Of a stretch of DNA of 64,000 nt, positions 46,740 through 58,510 are shown piece by piece; position 1 is the first letter of the stretch, and the number at the start of each line of letters is the position of its first letter. The DNA lies in contig NW_024466004.1 in assembly GCF_017591425.1 (NCBI RefSeq), positions 36,148,501-36,212,500 of the forward strand, given 5' to 3'. Under the pieces are notes generated by a model. The model ran no database searches and was not told the origin of the DNA. It was given only the letters and a program-made list of their open reading frames with translations. The stretch is from Ochotona curzoniae (lineage: Eukaryota > Chordata > Mammalia > Lagomorpha > Ochotonidae). Both the position numbers and the translations under genes were made by a program.

Positions 46740-47680
46740 AGTTGTAGGAAAGATCCTTTCAACCGCTATATAGCTGGAGGAAAAAGCAGTATCCTATAAA
46801 CATTAATTTTTCCATAATTATTTGTCCTGGAATTCTATACCATAATACCTGTCAGTAAATTAGCCATGTAATATTTTAGCTTCAAAAATTAATAGTGTGG
46901 ATGAAAGGTATAGGCATTTGATATTTGATGGTCACACATACCGCCTCGTTTATACACACTGACGTCTGGCTATTAACCTCGCCATAGATACTGTGTAGGT
47001 TGCGAGTTTTGTCAGAGGCTTACACTTGGAGTTAATCAGCAGTGTCCAAATTGTGGATTTAATTTAGTCCTGCCAGCTATTAAAAATAAAAGCATGCCTT
47101 AACAGTGGATTTTAGTGTGCAATTACGGATGAACATGATTTATCAGCTCTTACAGTTTTCTTTGTTCTCCTGATCTTGGGATTCCATGACAACATTTTTG
47201 CGTAAGTGTTATTTATAATGTATCTGCTATAATATCCACTTTCAATTTCTTTAAAGTAGAATGAAAGCTAAAAATATTTAGCAAACAAGCTGAGTGCAAA
47301 GACTTAGATTGCTGCTGTTTTCTAATGTGCTCTAGTTGTCTCATTTACTATTTCGACAGCAATTGTCAACTTTTATTAAGTCTTTCTAAAAGACTGAATT
47401 TAATTTTCCTAGAAACAATAATGCCTTTAATGTTCATGATTAGCAGTTTGCCTTCATTCACTCAATTACAATGACAAATTAAATTGCCATAAGCAAGCTT
47501 AATAATCAGCACCAGTTACTACTGATAAGATTACAATTCTGGGAACTGTAGTATGGGACCTACTACTAACGGTTTTCTATCCCTGAAAATTTTGCCAATG
47601 CCTTTAACAAAGAGAATTTAGGGCACAAGTTAACCTGGATAATCAATTAGATTCAGGTAATCATTTGTTTAACTGTTTTC
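46740..47680. other. Repeat-free AT-rich block, candidate conserved noncoding element
   Basis: About 940 bp with no SINE, LINE or LTR although the surrounding 20 kb is dense in them. It has many homeodomain-type cores (TAATTA, ATTA, TTAATAATC) and no open frame. Purely an inference from texture. Confidence 0.35.
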
Positions 47681-47684
47681 ATTG

Positions 47685-48310
47685 CATTCGAGTCAGAACT
47701 AGAGAGAGAGAGTTCTTCCATCCACAGGTTTATCACTCCCAGGTGTCAGAGCCAAGCCAGGCGGTTAAGAACTTGCATTATTTTTAATAGATTATTTACT
47801 CAATATTACATCAATCAATACCATAACATTGTATATTGTTGCAGATGATATGTTGGGGCTTTGGATTGACTGGGTTTTTACTCTGTTGACTCTATCTTCA
47901 GACCAGAGAAGGTCTCCCCAAAAAGCCGTTGAACTTATCTGGACAATAAGATGCTGAACTCTATGCTTGGTATATGCTTGCAATGAAGGAATCTCAACTG
48001 AACTTGAACTGTGGTCATGCAACAAGGTGGAGGAATCCACCATGGGGGGAGGGTTATGGGAGGGGTGGTGGGAATCCCAGTACCTATGAAACTGTGTCAC
48101 ATAATACAATGTTGTTAAAAAAAATTAATTAATCAAAAAAAAGGAAACATTCCAGGTGTCCCTTCATTGGTGCCAGGAACACAAGTGCCTGAGCCATCAT
48201 CTCTGTCCTCTAGCTTGGCAGGAAGCTGAATTGGAAGTAGAGAATCAGGCACTTTGATGCACTATGTGAGGTCCCAAACCATGTCTTGTTCACTGTGTCA
48301 AATGTCTGCT
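47685..48310 (-). repeat. Older SINE split by an L1-like 3' end
   Basis: Left piece to about 47762 (CCAGGTGTCAGAGCCAAGCC), right piece from about 48150 (TTCCAGGTGTCCC through CACTGTGTCAAATG). About 15-20 bases of SINE are missing at the junction and no target duplication is seen. Confidence 0.65.
47763..48145 (+). mobile_element. L1 3'UTR-like insertion
   Basis: Begins GGTTAAGAACTTGCATT, contains TCTTCAGACCAGAGAAGGTC, a G-rich tract CATGGGGGGAGGG and TATGAAACTGTGTCACATAA, and ends A-rich. It begins at the same base as the copy at 52878. Confidence 0.65.
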
Positions 48311-48339
48311 CACATGTGGAGGTACTCAAACAGCTATCT

Positions 48340-48690
48340 GTTATGGATGGAATAATATGGCTCCTCAAAATCTATATGCTGAAGTTTGGACCCATGTTAT
48401 GGCTGTATTTAGAATAAGAAAGTAAGTAAAGTTTAAAAAAGTCACATGGGTGGGTCCTTGGTCCTATAGGATCAGTGGTTCTATATGCAGAGACAAAAAA
48501 GAGTTTTCTCTCTGCAGCTTACAAACGTGGTCAGAAAGCAGGCACCTCCGTACGGCAGGAGAGAACCCTCTCCAGGAACCCACCCTGCCAGGCCTTGATC
48601 AACACTGCCAGGACTGTGAGTAAATTAATTTTCCTGGTTTTCAAATCATACAGTCTATATTACTTTATTAGGGCATCCTAGGCAGACTAA
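48340..48690 (+). mobile_element. MaLR-type LTR relic
   Basis: GTTATGGATGGAATAATATG, ATATGCTGAAGTTTGGACCC, AGGAGAGAACCCTCTCCAGG, and an end reading GGGCATCCTAGGCAGACTAA follow the LTR consensus order. Confidence 0.55.
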
Positions 48691-49439
48691 GGCATTATCC
48701 CTTAACACTGTGTATTTGATCCTGCAGAACACTTAAATGTCAGTTCAGTCGCATTAATGCTAACTTAGTACCAATTGTTTCTGAAAAACTGAATAAAGTG
48801 TGGAGTTTAGGCTAATGGGTCCTGACAAATAACAGACTTTAATTATAACAAAATTATTTAGGGAAATAATTAAAATATAACTAGAGATCTAATTCTGATC
48901 ATGAATTCTCGAATACAACTACTTAAATCAGCTTCTAGGCTTATGGGTAACATATAATCACAAATAATTCTTTACATGTTAGATACCTTTCCTCTTATAA
49001 TATCTATTAATAAAGGGCCATGTTTTAAAATAACAAGACTTTGAAATCCAGAAACATGACTTAGAAACAATACAGAAATACTTCCTAATTTTTTCTTTAC
49101 AACATTCTATTGCTTTCTGTTGGGTATCCTTTGGGTATAAAACACAAGAAAAGAGATACGGACTAGAATGAAAGCAAATTTGCTTTTCTACATTAAAATA
49201 TATAAGGGAATCAACAGATATTTAGCCATGTTTATCAATCATATTCCTAAAAAACAGTAACAGTTTAAAATCATAGTTTTTAAAGATATAAACTATAGTA
49301 TAATAAAACAAATACAATAAATACAACAAAACATCCAAAATAGTAGTAAATCTTTAAGAACTATGCAAAAGTTTTATAAAGAAAAATAGAAAAATGTCTG
49401 AAAGATATGAATGAAACAAGTGCTCAGTAGTGTAAAGAC
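48691..49439. other. AT-rich sequence, possibly upstream part of the old L1
   Basis: No clear landmark; composition similar to the L1 relic that follows. Confidence 0.3.
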
Positions 49440-49905
49440 ACATACACACTTCCCAATCTCAAATCTAACAGACTTGTTTTGTACAGGAATTAGCAACTAT
49501 TCACAAGCCCATATGAATGAACGAAGATTCAGAAATGGCCAAATAATTTTGAAATAGGATAAGGATTCCTTATTTAAGTTAGCACATATCATGTATCCTA
49601 AAGCTACTGTTAAATAACATGACTTAAGACAAAAAAAAAATTAGCCAAAGAGTACAAAAAAAATAGACTGAGGAAAGGCCGAAACCAGATCCAACTACAC
49701 ATGGACACTTGTTATGCAACCAAGCAGGCATCACAAATTGCTGGATATTCATACTGAGAATAAAAAATAAATCAATCTCCAAACAAATTTCATCTGACAA
49801 ATGAGTAGAAAAATTTGACAGCTTTTAGAGAAAGATGTGTTCCTTACCTTAGATTAGGAAATGGTGATTTTAGGCAAGACTGAAAATTGCAAAGCATACG
49901 AACCT

Positions 49906-50215
49906 GGCACAGTAGCCTAGTGGCTAACATCCTCATCTTGCAAATACCAGCATCCCATATGGGCAATGGTTTGTATCCTGGTTGTTCCACTTCCCTTTTG
50001 GGTTCCTGTTTGTAGCCTGGGAAAGCAGTTGAGGATGGACCGAAATCTTGAGACTCTGAACCCGCAAGAGAGACCCAGAAGAAGCTCCTGGCTCTGGCTT
50101 TGGATCAGCTCAGCTCAAGGCATAGCGGCCACCTGGGGAGTGAACTGGTGGATGGAAGAACTTTCTGTCTCTCCTCTCTGCAATATTGCCTTTCAAATAG
50201 AAATAAATAAATCTT
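49906..50215 (+). repeat. Pika SINE in the L1 relic
   Basis: CTGGCACAGTAGCCTAGTGG head, CAAATAGAAATAAATAAATC end. Confidence 0.85.
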
Positions 50216-50489
50216 TAACAACTTACAAACTATAAAGGGTAAACTACATTTAAATTTGAAACATCTTCTGTAAACCGAAGAAATACCTTGAATGAAATAA
50301 ATGCAAACTCTCAACTGAAGAAATGCATTTACTTCACAAAGAATTAGTATTTAGAACATATAAAAACAGTCCTATAGATCAATCAATAAAACACCCCAAT
50401 AAAAGTGATCAAAGGGAAGACACTTCATTTTATTGAAGAAGAAACTTGAATTGTAAACATGGTAAAGGGTAATTAAGAAATACAAATTT

Positions 50490-50868
50490 GGGGTTGATGC
50501 TTTTGTTCAACAGGCTAACTCTTCACCTGCACCTGCAGTACTTGCATTCCCTGTGGGTAGCAGTTCTACTCCCAGCTGCTCCATTTCAATCCAGCTTCCA
50601 GCTTAGGGAGGATAACCTACAGTCTTGGGACCCTGCACCCAGGTAGGAGACCCAGAAGAACTTCCTGGCTCCTGGCTTCTGATTGGTTCAGCTCCAGCCA
50701 TTTGGAAAGTGAACTAGTGGAAGGAAGATATTCTCTCTCTCTCTCTCTCACTCTCTTTCTCTCTCTCTCGCCTTCCCTCTCTCCCTCTATCCTTCCCTCT
50801 GTCCCTCCTTCCCTCATTTCTGCAAAACTTGCTTTTTGAATAGAAATAAATAAATCTTCAAAAAGAAA
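50490..50868 (+). repeat. Older SINE with expanded pyrimidine tract
   Basis: SINE order from GGTTGATGCTTTTGTTCAAC to GAATAGAAATAAATAAATC. The internal CT-rich segment has grown to about 90 bases (50729-50818) of (CT)n and CCCT/CCTT motifs. Confidence 0.75.
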
Positions 50869-51244
50869 TGCAAGTTGAAAATTTAAATTCCATATTATAT
50901 GCACTGGATTGGCAAAAGTTAAAGATTAGTATCACCAAAGTTCATACACTGTTAGAAAGAATGTTACCTAGGAGATCTACCCTTGACAGCTCTTAAAGCA
51001 TTTAGTGAATTTGAAAACATGTACTCCTATGACTCAGAAATTTTATTCCTACACATATCCTTTGGGAAATTCTTCTATATGTGTCCCATATGTGTCTGAG
51101 GTCATTTATAGGACTGTTCTCTGCAATATCATCTGAAACCGCTAAGAGTTAAAAATGATCTAAATACTCATTAACAGAGGAATTAGCAATGCTGGATAGT
51201 GATCTAATCATAACACAATATTGTACAGCTTAAAAATGGGTTAA

Positions 51245-51600
51245 CGAGCAGTGAATCTCTTGATATGGTTGTCATGGCAACTGACTTATTTTTGGTGCTT
51301 GATTGTTGACAACTTTTGTCCATCTTGATTGAAAAGAGGGCAGTGTGCACAGCACTCAAACCTTGGAACAAGAGGGAAGGTGGAATCTTAAACTGCCTGC
51401 CTGTGCAAACGAACTCTTCCCACATCCACTTCAATACGTTCTCTTGGCTTTGTTCTTGTGATACTCCTGTCTATACCTGACCCCGTTCTCCTTAAAGAAT
51501 CCCATTGCCCTTTACTGTGTGAGTAATAAATTTTATTTTATATCCATTGTTGCCTATGTGTCATTCCCCCTAACAGCCTTATAAATTCCTGCGAGGAATT
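51245..51600 (+). mobile_element. LTR-like block
   Basis: It interrupts the L1 relic, has a late AATAAA signal (about 51524) and a following CCCCCTAACA end, as in LTRs. Family and exact edges unknown. Confidence 0.35.
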
Positions 51601-51969
51601 TCCCAATGGTTCAAAAGGGATCATAGGCTCCCAAATAAGAGATATTGCTCTTAGAAAGAAGAGAAGAAACAAATAGTCAACATTCAAAAAGTTGTAGACA
51701 TCACGATGTCATATATGTAGAATTTTGAAAATGTTCAAAGCAGTGCTATATACACATAGCACTGGTTTACTTAAAATGTATAAATGGAAATATACACACA
51801 TACATATATAAGTACATTTTGTACTTAAAGTACAAAAACAGGTGAACTGAAAGACATCAAATTCAAATCAGTGATTACTTCTGGCTTAAAAACCAGGAAA
51901 CAAGGTTTGGACAAATTACACAGGGGTTTCAAGCAACCCTGATGGTCATTTCAAGAGAGGCTGGGGATC

Positions 51970-52440
51970 CAAAGTTGGAACTAAATAAGGACCAGAGAAA
52001 GCTCCTCTCCTAGTCCCGAAGGAAGTTTACTGTTCTTCTGTTTCTGCGGACCACTCAGGGCTGCTGGCTGTTGTTCCGATGACCTTGAATTCTGCGAGGA
52101 AGGATTTGGGCTTCTTTCATCCCATGTGGTAGATCCAAGTGGGGGTGGGTGACCTCAGAGTTCTCGGTCTCCAAAGGCACCCCAATTCCCCGTGGTCTCC
52201 TTGGCGGTTGGGATGTAGTCCTTGGTGAGGATCCGGGAGTCTTTAGGGTTGGGATACAAGCCTTCTCCTGTCCACCTGCTCCACTCTGGGGTCCCCCTCT
52301 GCTCTGTGCATATGACCTCCTGTTAAGAGGTTGTCAGACTCGCTCCTGATATCTCTTATATGTCTTTGTAGTTTTATTATTGTCTAATACTGATTCGAGT
52401 CTGTTGTCTATGAGTTACCTCTCTTGCAATGACCATTAGG
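51970..52440 (+). other. GC-richer block, possibly an ERV leader
   Basis: It differs in composition from its AT-rich neighbours. GTCTTTAGGGTTGGGATACA and TTGTCTAATACTGATTCGAG recall gammaretrovirus-like leaders. No primer-binding site or gag frame confirmed. Confidence 0.3.
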
Positions 52441-52877
52441 GTTGCTCCAGAGGCCCCCCCCCAATCAAAAAAGCAAACAAACCAAAAACATTAGGACAGA
52501 CAGACAGAGAACAAGGAAAGCTTAGAACCAGAGAGGAAATGGTCAGCACGGATCCACATATACCTTACTAGGTAGGGCACAAAGATTAGTTAGTCTTCAC
52601 TAAGGTATTGAAGATTTCTCTGCACATCCCTCCTAAAACTGTTCTGCACCTCAGCTGTTGACAAATGCCTTGTTAGAGTTATAAGCCTCTTTAGACTACC
52701 CTAAAATGTGTCAAGTTAAGCAAAATTGTGCTTCAACACTATAAACTGCTAAATACTAAAATGAAAATAGACACGAGACAGCTGAATAGTACCCTATAGC
52801 CATTTTAAGGTGTATAGTAGCTGGTTCTGTGTATAAACTAAACTTGAAATGTCAAAGAAGTAGTCACAGGATGTGGT
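52441..52877. other. Single-copy sequence
   Basis: No recognised feature; a C-run at 52456-52464. Confidence 0.4.
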
Positions 52878-53227
52878 TAAGAACTTGCATTTTTTTTTAA
52901 CATATTGATTACTCAATATCATGTCAATTAATTCCATAATGTTGTAAATTGTTGTTGATATTATGTTGTGGCTTTATATTGATTGGGATGATATTCTGCC
53001 AGCTCTATCTTCAGACCAGAGATGGTCTCCCCAAGAAACTGTTGAATTTATCTGGACAATAAGATGCTGGACTCTATGCTTGGTATATGTATGCAAAGAA
53101 AGAATCTTGACTGAATTTGAACTATAATACTGCAACAAGGTGGAGGAATCCAATATGGGGGGAGGGCTATGGGGAGGGTTTGGGGGAATCCCAGAGCCTA
53201 AGACACTGTGACATATAATGCAATGTA
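52878..53227 (+). mobile_element. L1 3'UTR-like insertion, second copy
   Basis: Same start (GGTTAAGAACTTGCATT), TCTTCAGACCAGAGATGGTC, ATATGGGGGGAGGGC, ending ATAATGCAATGTAATT as the copy at 47763-48145. Flanks unrelated to that copy. Confidence 0.65.
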
Positions 53228-53251
53228 ATTAATAATAATAATAATAATAAA
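53228..53251 (+). repeat. (TAA)n microsatellite
   Basis: About seven TAA units at the junction of the L1-like end and the following SINE. Confidence 0.9.
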
Positions 53252-53455
53252 GATTTGTTTATTTGGAAGAAAAGAAGGAGGAGGAGCAAGGGGTGGAGCA
53301 GAAGGAAGGGGAGGCAGAGAGAGAATGAGCTTCCTGCTACCAATTATCTCCTCAAATAGCCGCAGTGGGTGGGACTAGGTCGGCCTGAAGCCAGGAGTCC
53401 AGAACTTCAGCTCAGTTTTTTTATGTGGATGGTAATGGCACAAAAACTTTTTTGA
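53252..53455 (-). repeat. Older SINE, minus strand
   Basis: AAAGATTTGTTTATTTGGAAG at the left, GCCTGAAGCCAGGAGTCCAG further right; head lost. Confidence 0.65.
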
Positions 53456-53544
53456 GTAGGAATTTTATTCATTATAATATGATATAATTTCAAGTAGGCA
53501 GAATAGGTAAATAAATATTTAATTTAACAAAAAAGTAAAAAGAA

Positions 53545-53790
53545 GGCACAAGTGGGTGGGATGCCGGTAAGGTTGCTTGCTTTGATCCAAGTGCCTTTAT
53601 CTGAGTGCCCTCCTCTGGCTCCTTGTTCTGGTTTTCTGCTAGTGTGGGCCTGCTAGACGAGAGACTTAGTTGAACTCTTGGCTCCCGATTCCAGCCTCTG
53701 CTCAACTCTGCTACAGCAAGCATTTGTGGAGTGAGCCAACACCTGGGACTTTTCTCTAGGTCTCTCCACATCTTAAATAAACAAACAAGG
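53545..53790 (+). repeat. Old SINE fragment
   Basis: CTCTTGGCTCCCGATTCCAG, AGCATTTGTGGAGTGAGCCA and CTTAAATAAACAAAC in plus-strand SINE order. Confidence 0.55.
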
Positions 53791-53796
53791 GTCAAC

Positions 53797-54110
53797 ACCA
53801 TCATGACATCGTAGGCTAAGCTTCTGCCCGTGGTGCTGTCATCCCATAAGGGCATCAGTTCTTTTCCCAGTTGCTCTATTTCCAATCTAGTTCCCTGGGT
53901 ATCACCTGAGAAAGTACTCGATGATGGCCCATGATCTTGGGCCCCTGCGCTCTCATGTGGGAGACTGGGAAGAAACTTTGGCTCCTGGTTTCAGATATCT
54001 CAGCTCTAGCTATGTGGCCATTTGGGGAGTGAACTAGTGGATGAAAGACCTCTCCCTCTCTCTATTTCTGTGTAACTGAACCTTTTAAACAAAAACAAAG
54101 TGAGTCTTTA
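53797..54110 (+). repeat. Older SINE, plus strand
   Basis: GTCATCCCATAAGGGCATCA, GATGGCCCATGATCTTGGGC and GGAGTGAACTAGTGGATG in order. Confidence 0.75.
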
Positions 54111-54111
54111 A

Positions 54112-54434
54112 GAAAAAAAATTTTTATTGGAAAGTCAGATATACAGAGAAGGAAAGACAAAGGGGAAGATCTTATGTCCATTGATTCACTCTCCAAGTGA
54201 CCACAACAGCTGGAGATGAGCTAATAAGAAGCCAGGAGTCCAGGGCTTCTTCCTGGTCTCCCACAGGTTGCAGGGTCCCAAGGCTTTGGGGCTATCCTCT
54301 ACCACTTTGCCAGGCCACAAGCAGGTTGCTGGGTGGGAAGCAGAGCTACCAGGATTAGAGCCAGTGCCCATATGGGATCCCAGTGTGTGCAATGCATGTG
54401 AGGACTTTAGCTGCTAGACTACTCTACTGGGCCC
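54112..54434 (-). repeat. Pika SINE, inverted next to the previous one
   Basis: TTTTTATTGGAAAGTCAGAT at the left; GACTACTCTACTGGGCCC at the right. Confidence 0.88.
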
Positions 54435-55889
54435 TACAATTTTGAAAAGTCCCATTTGGTTCTTTCTCGTATCTTCTCACTCTTTTAGAAACATACAGAC
54501 ATTCTTTTAGAAATATAGAAATATTCTTCCCTATGCTGTGGTGTATTGCACTTCCCTGCTCTTTTCTCATTATAGCCTAGGACCATGGAATGACTAGCAA
54601 GGAAACACAGCAGTGTGTGCGAAAGCAGCCATGGAAGATAATCAGGTTTGCTTTAAAATGATAGTGGGCTTGAGGGGACAGTGAGTGGCAGTAGAGAAGC
54701 AGCCAGACAGAAGTTGAAGCTAACTGATTGGGACAATGATGTCCACTGCATTCTTCTATTTCTGTATGTTTGAAAATATCCAGAATATCTGTTGCAAAAA
54801 CTTTTCAATAGATTGACCTAATAATAAATTAAAGATTATTATTTAATAATAACTAATACTAGATTAAACTGGAGCATAGTCTTGCAGAATGTAGCAAAGG
54901 ATGGCAGGAATAAAGGAAGTCCAAAACCACAGCAGATAATGAAAGCAGAAGTTCATGAGAGGCAATGGAACAGAAAAAGAAATTTAAGGTATAAGGTGGG
55001 AGTAGAAGTTGGATGATTCTACATGTGCATAGAAAAACATGACATATACTTTAGATTTTCACTCATGGAGATACTCAATTTGAACACAGATTCCTCCCTT
55101 AGAATCTCTCAAGAGCAGGGCATGTATAATTTGTGGTACATTATCTCTTAAATAGATGTGTCCCCATGGTAACAAGGCCATGCGCCGGGCAAGGTCCTGC
55201 CTGGCAGAAGGACTTGTCCATCTCAACGAAGGATAACTACTTAGGAGGTGCATTTGGACAAAGCTGACTCCCCCACCTCCAGCCCCTTTGTGTGACTGAT
55301 TAATACATAGAAAAACAACTAATTTTGCCATGTTTCCAGATATCCCAGGAGACTGCCATTTTTCTGAGAAAAGTGAACCAGTCTTTATCATGAGCATCAT
55401 TTATCAAGTATGCTCTCTTTTATGATAATTGGGTGAAAGCGTTCTGTGAAATGAAAAAAAAATTATGATAGACAAGCAGATAATACAGTGTCCATTAAAG
55501 TAGACAGGCATTTATAAGGAAAAAAACCATAATTCTTTCTGGTAAGAGTCTTATTTTAAAATGTATAATATACCTGGTTTAACAAATTTTTGGCTTATAG
55601 AAAAAATTTGAGAAACTTTCACTCCCCTGGTTCCACCTGTCATTAACTTCTCATATTGGTATGGCGCGTTTGTTAAAATTAGCAACCCAGTATTGATGTG
55701 TGTTCCATGTGTTTTGACAAGTGCATAACATCATATATCTACCATTATAGTTATCATGCTGAAGAGTTTCATTCTCCCCAAAACCTTGGATATTCATTCT
55801 TATCTCTGTCACCTGAATCCCTACAACTACCAATCATTTGATTGTTCCAGAGTTTTGCATTTCAGACTATCAGACAGTTGAACTAAGAC
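54435..55889. other. Mostly single-copy sequence
   Basis: 54640-54815 resembles an old L1 3' terminus (ATTTCTGTATGTTTGAAAAT, ATCCAGAATATC). The rest is unassigned. Confidence 0.4.
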
Positions 55890-55925
55890 ATGTATTATTT
55901 GGGCTTTTATAACAAAATATCAAAG

Positions 55926-56172
55926 GGCCCGGCACCGTGGCCTAGGTCCTCGCCTTGAACGCACCAGAACCCCATATGGGTACCAGTTCTAATCCCATCT
56001 GCTCCACTTGCCATCCAGCTCTCTGCTTGTGGCCTGGGAAAGCAGTTGAGGACGGCCCAATGCTTTGGGATCCTGCACCCATGTGGGAGATGTGGAGGAA
56101 GTTCCTCCTGTCTTTGGATCGGCGCAGCACAGGCCATTGTGATAAAAATAAAATAAATCTTAAACAAAACAA
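55926..56172 (+). repeat. Pika SINE with two internal deletions
   Basis: GGGCCCGGCACCGTGGCCTA then directly GGTCCTCGCC (A-box side lost), and the 3' third jumps from CCATTGTG to ATAAAAATAAAATAAATC. Confidence 0.88.
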
Positions 56173-56274
56173 AACAAAAACAAGATACCACAGACTAGGA
56201 GGCTAAACCACAGGAGTATATTTTCCCACAGTTCTAGAGCTAGAAATTCAAAATCAAGATTCCACCAAGATTGG

Positions 56275-56620
56275 GTTTTTTTTCTTTTTTTTTTTTTTTA
56301 AGATTTATTTATTTATTAGAAAGTCAGATATACAGAGAGGAGGAGAGACAGAAAGGAAGATCTTCCGTCCAATGATTCACTCCCCAAGTGAGCACAATGG
56401 CCGATGCTATGCCGATCTGAAGCCAGGATCCAGGAACCTCTTCCACGTCTTCCACGTGGTTGCAGGGTCCCAAAGCTTTGGGCCGTCCTTGACTGCTTTC
56501 CCAGGCCACAGGCAGGGAGCTGGATGGGAAGTGGAGCTGCTGGGATTAGAACTGGCGCCCATATGGGATCCTGGCACGTTCAAGGTGAGGACTTTAGCCG
56601 CTGAACCACGCCACTGGGCC
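56275..56620 (-). repeat. Pika SINE with 10-bp TSD
   Basis: T-rich tail left, GCCACTGGGCC right; CCAAGATTGG at 56265-56274 and 56621-56630. Confidence 0.92.
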
Positions 56621-57479
56621 CCAAGATTGGTTTCTAGTACCCAGTTGTAGGCTCACAAGTTATAACTTCCACAAAACACCAGAACACAATTAACTCAGTT
56701 TCTTTGACATTTTATTAACAAGGGTGACTTTCCTCCAATTTTAGTAGCCCCATCCTCACTTGTATCTATCTCACTGAAAGCACTATGAACTTTATATTTG
56801 TACTGACAAAGTGTTTGAGTGCACCTAGGCTTTTTCTGTCATGGACTCACAAGCCCTTGGAGCCTGTACCCACCACCCAGTTCCAAAGTCACTCTCACAT
56901 TCTCAGATACTTGCTATGGTGACACCTCACCTCTTAGTACTAAAATCTGCATTTATCTGCTTGGGCTACCAAACAAAAGGACTACAAATTGTATTGTGAA
57001 AACACAGAAATCAACATTCCAGCCTTTTGTGGGGTTAGAGGTACAAGAACAAGGTGCAGTCAGGTTGACTTCCGCTGAGACCCTTCTTCCTGGCTTGCCT
57101 TCTTACTTGGTTCCTGCTCTGTGCATGTACATGCGGATGTGGGTGAAGAGAGTGACTCTTGCCCCTCTCTCTTCTTGTAAGGATCCCAGTATCACAGGGC
57201 GCTATCCTTATGATTGCATTTGACTTCATTTCTCTTAATGTCTTGCTTCCAAGTGTAGTCATGTTGTGTGTGACTGTGGGGGGATATAGCACTCCTACAT
57301 GGGATGTGGGTGTGCCATGTGGTGTCTTAATCACTATGCTAATTGTTCATCCTGTTTCAGATTTCAACCATTTTAATGGGTGTGTTAAAAGTGCCTCGTG
57401 TTTTAATTTACGATCTCCTAATGACGTATAATGTGGTGCGTCTTTTTGTATACTTATTCAACCCAACGGACTCCATTGT

Positions 57480-58230
57480 CCAACCCACACTCATGCTCTC
57501 TGATACCACCATCTGTCTAGCCAGGCCTGTCCCCTGTTCTGGTTCTCTTGCTCACCAGTGGGAGCTGCAACCCATCCAAGAAATGCCCACAGTTTCCCAA
57601 CTGGACCCACTCCTAGTCCTGCATCTTGCACTCTCCAGGTGGTTCTGCAGTCTAGCTCAACCAGACTTGCACCCAGTCCCAGCACTTGCCAGCTGATACT
57701 GAGGCATAACCTGAACAACCTGCTTTACTCTGGTTTATGTCTGTATCTGTGGATAGAGTAGGCCAGCCCAGCTTGGCTTCCCCCAACCCAGTTCACATGG
57801 AGCCCAACAGGTGTTGTAGCCCTGCCTGGCCTGTCTGTCCCTAGTCCTGGCTCTTCTGCACACCAGCAGGTACAGTACTCCAGCAGGGGAGCTGTGGATG
57901 CTGCAGCCTCATCTGGTATGGTCGGCCTCACCTCAGCATTTGCTGATGGGTTCTGCAGCCTGGCCTGGTCTGGTCTACTCCCAGTCCCAGTTTGCACTGG
58001 TGGCTGCCCAAACAAGCCCAACCAGTCTCTCATGTGAACTGCTTGGTGTTGTGGCTCAACCTAGCCTGTCCTGTACCCCATCCTGGTTCTCAGATCTGCC
58101 AGTGGGTGATATGAACTGGCCCAGGCTGTCCCGCTCTCAGACCTGACCCACATATATGCCAGCTGGTATTGTAACCTGGCATGGTCTGGGCAGCTCCTTG
58201 CCTCGGTTCTTGCATTCACCTGCAGGGACT
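57480..58230 (-). mobile_element. Composite retroposon body fragment
   Basis: Complement of the repeat body of the 17763-20323 element: plus-strand CTTGCTCACCAGTGGGAGCT, TGCCAGCTGATACTG and CCAGTGGGTGATATGAACTG recur at about 70-100-base spacing. Neither the 5' units nor the 3' module is present. It abuts the L1 ORF2 relic. Confidence 0.65.
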
Positions 58231-58234
58231 GAGT

Positions 58235-58510
58235 CCTGACAAAGGAGTTCCTTAAGCTCCTCTATCAGGACTTTTCAATTTCTTTTAAAAGCATTTTGTA
58301 GTTTTCCTCTTGAATGCAGATTAGATTAGATTAGATTAGATTAGATTAGATTAGATTTATAGCTAATAATTTTGTTTTCATTTTTCAGTGCTAATGTGAT
58401 TTTTTACATTAAATTTTAACTGCTTTTTGCTGGTATGATGGGAAACTATCTGATTTTTATATATTGATCTTACATTCTGCCATCTTACTGTTATTACTTA
58501 GTTTCTAGAG
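58235..58510 (-). mobile_element. L1 ORF2 fragment, antisense
   Basis: AAGCATTTTGTAGTTTTCCT, CTATCTGATTTTTATATATT and ATCTTACATTCTGCCATCTT are antisense L1 reverse-transcriptase-region landmarks. Confidence 0.75.
58319..58357 (+). repeat. (GATTA)n microsatellite, nearly 8 units
   Basis: Seven exact GATTA units from 58319 to 58353 plus GATT, inside the L1 fragment. Confidence 0.97.

Larger units (their letters stand above)
49440..51960 (+). mobile_element. Old L1 ORF2-3' end relic, sense, interrupted
   Basis: L1-like landmarks in order: AGGCCGAAACCAGATCCAAC (about 49677), GAATTAGTATTTAGAACATA and CCCCAATAAAAGTGATCAAA (about 50341-50410), CTCCTATGACTCAGAAATTT, ACTCATTAACAGAGGAATTA, then CAGTGATTACTTCTGGC near the 3' end. 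Two SINEs and an LTR-like block interrupt it. Confidence 0.65.
55890..57190 (-). mobile_element. Two MaLR-type LTR relics, antisense, interrupted by SINEs
   Basis: First copy: GGGCTTTTATAACAAAATAT, then ACCACAGACTAGGAGGCTAA and CACAGTTCTAGAGCTAGAAA. Second: CTGCTTGGGCTACCAAACAA at about 56959, AGGTTGACTTCCGCTGAGAC, CTCTCTCTTCTTGTAAGGAT. Each follows the antisense LTR order. Boundaries approximate. Confidence 0.5.

Noticed and set aside
56819..57223. 134-codon plus-strand open frame
   Set aside because: It overlaps antisense LTR relics and shows no domain.
58319..58357. (GATTA)n considered as a telomere-like or CRISPR-like array
   Set aside because: It is a simple pentanucleotide microsatellite with no spacers.
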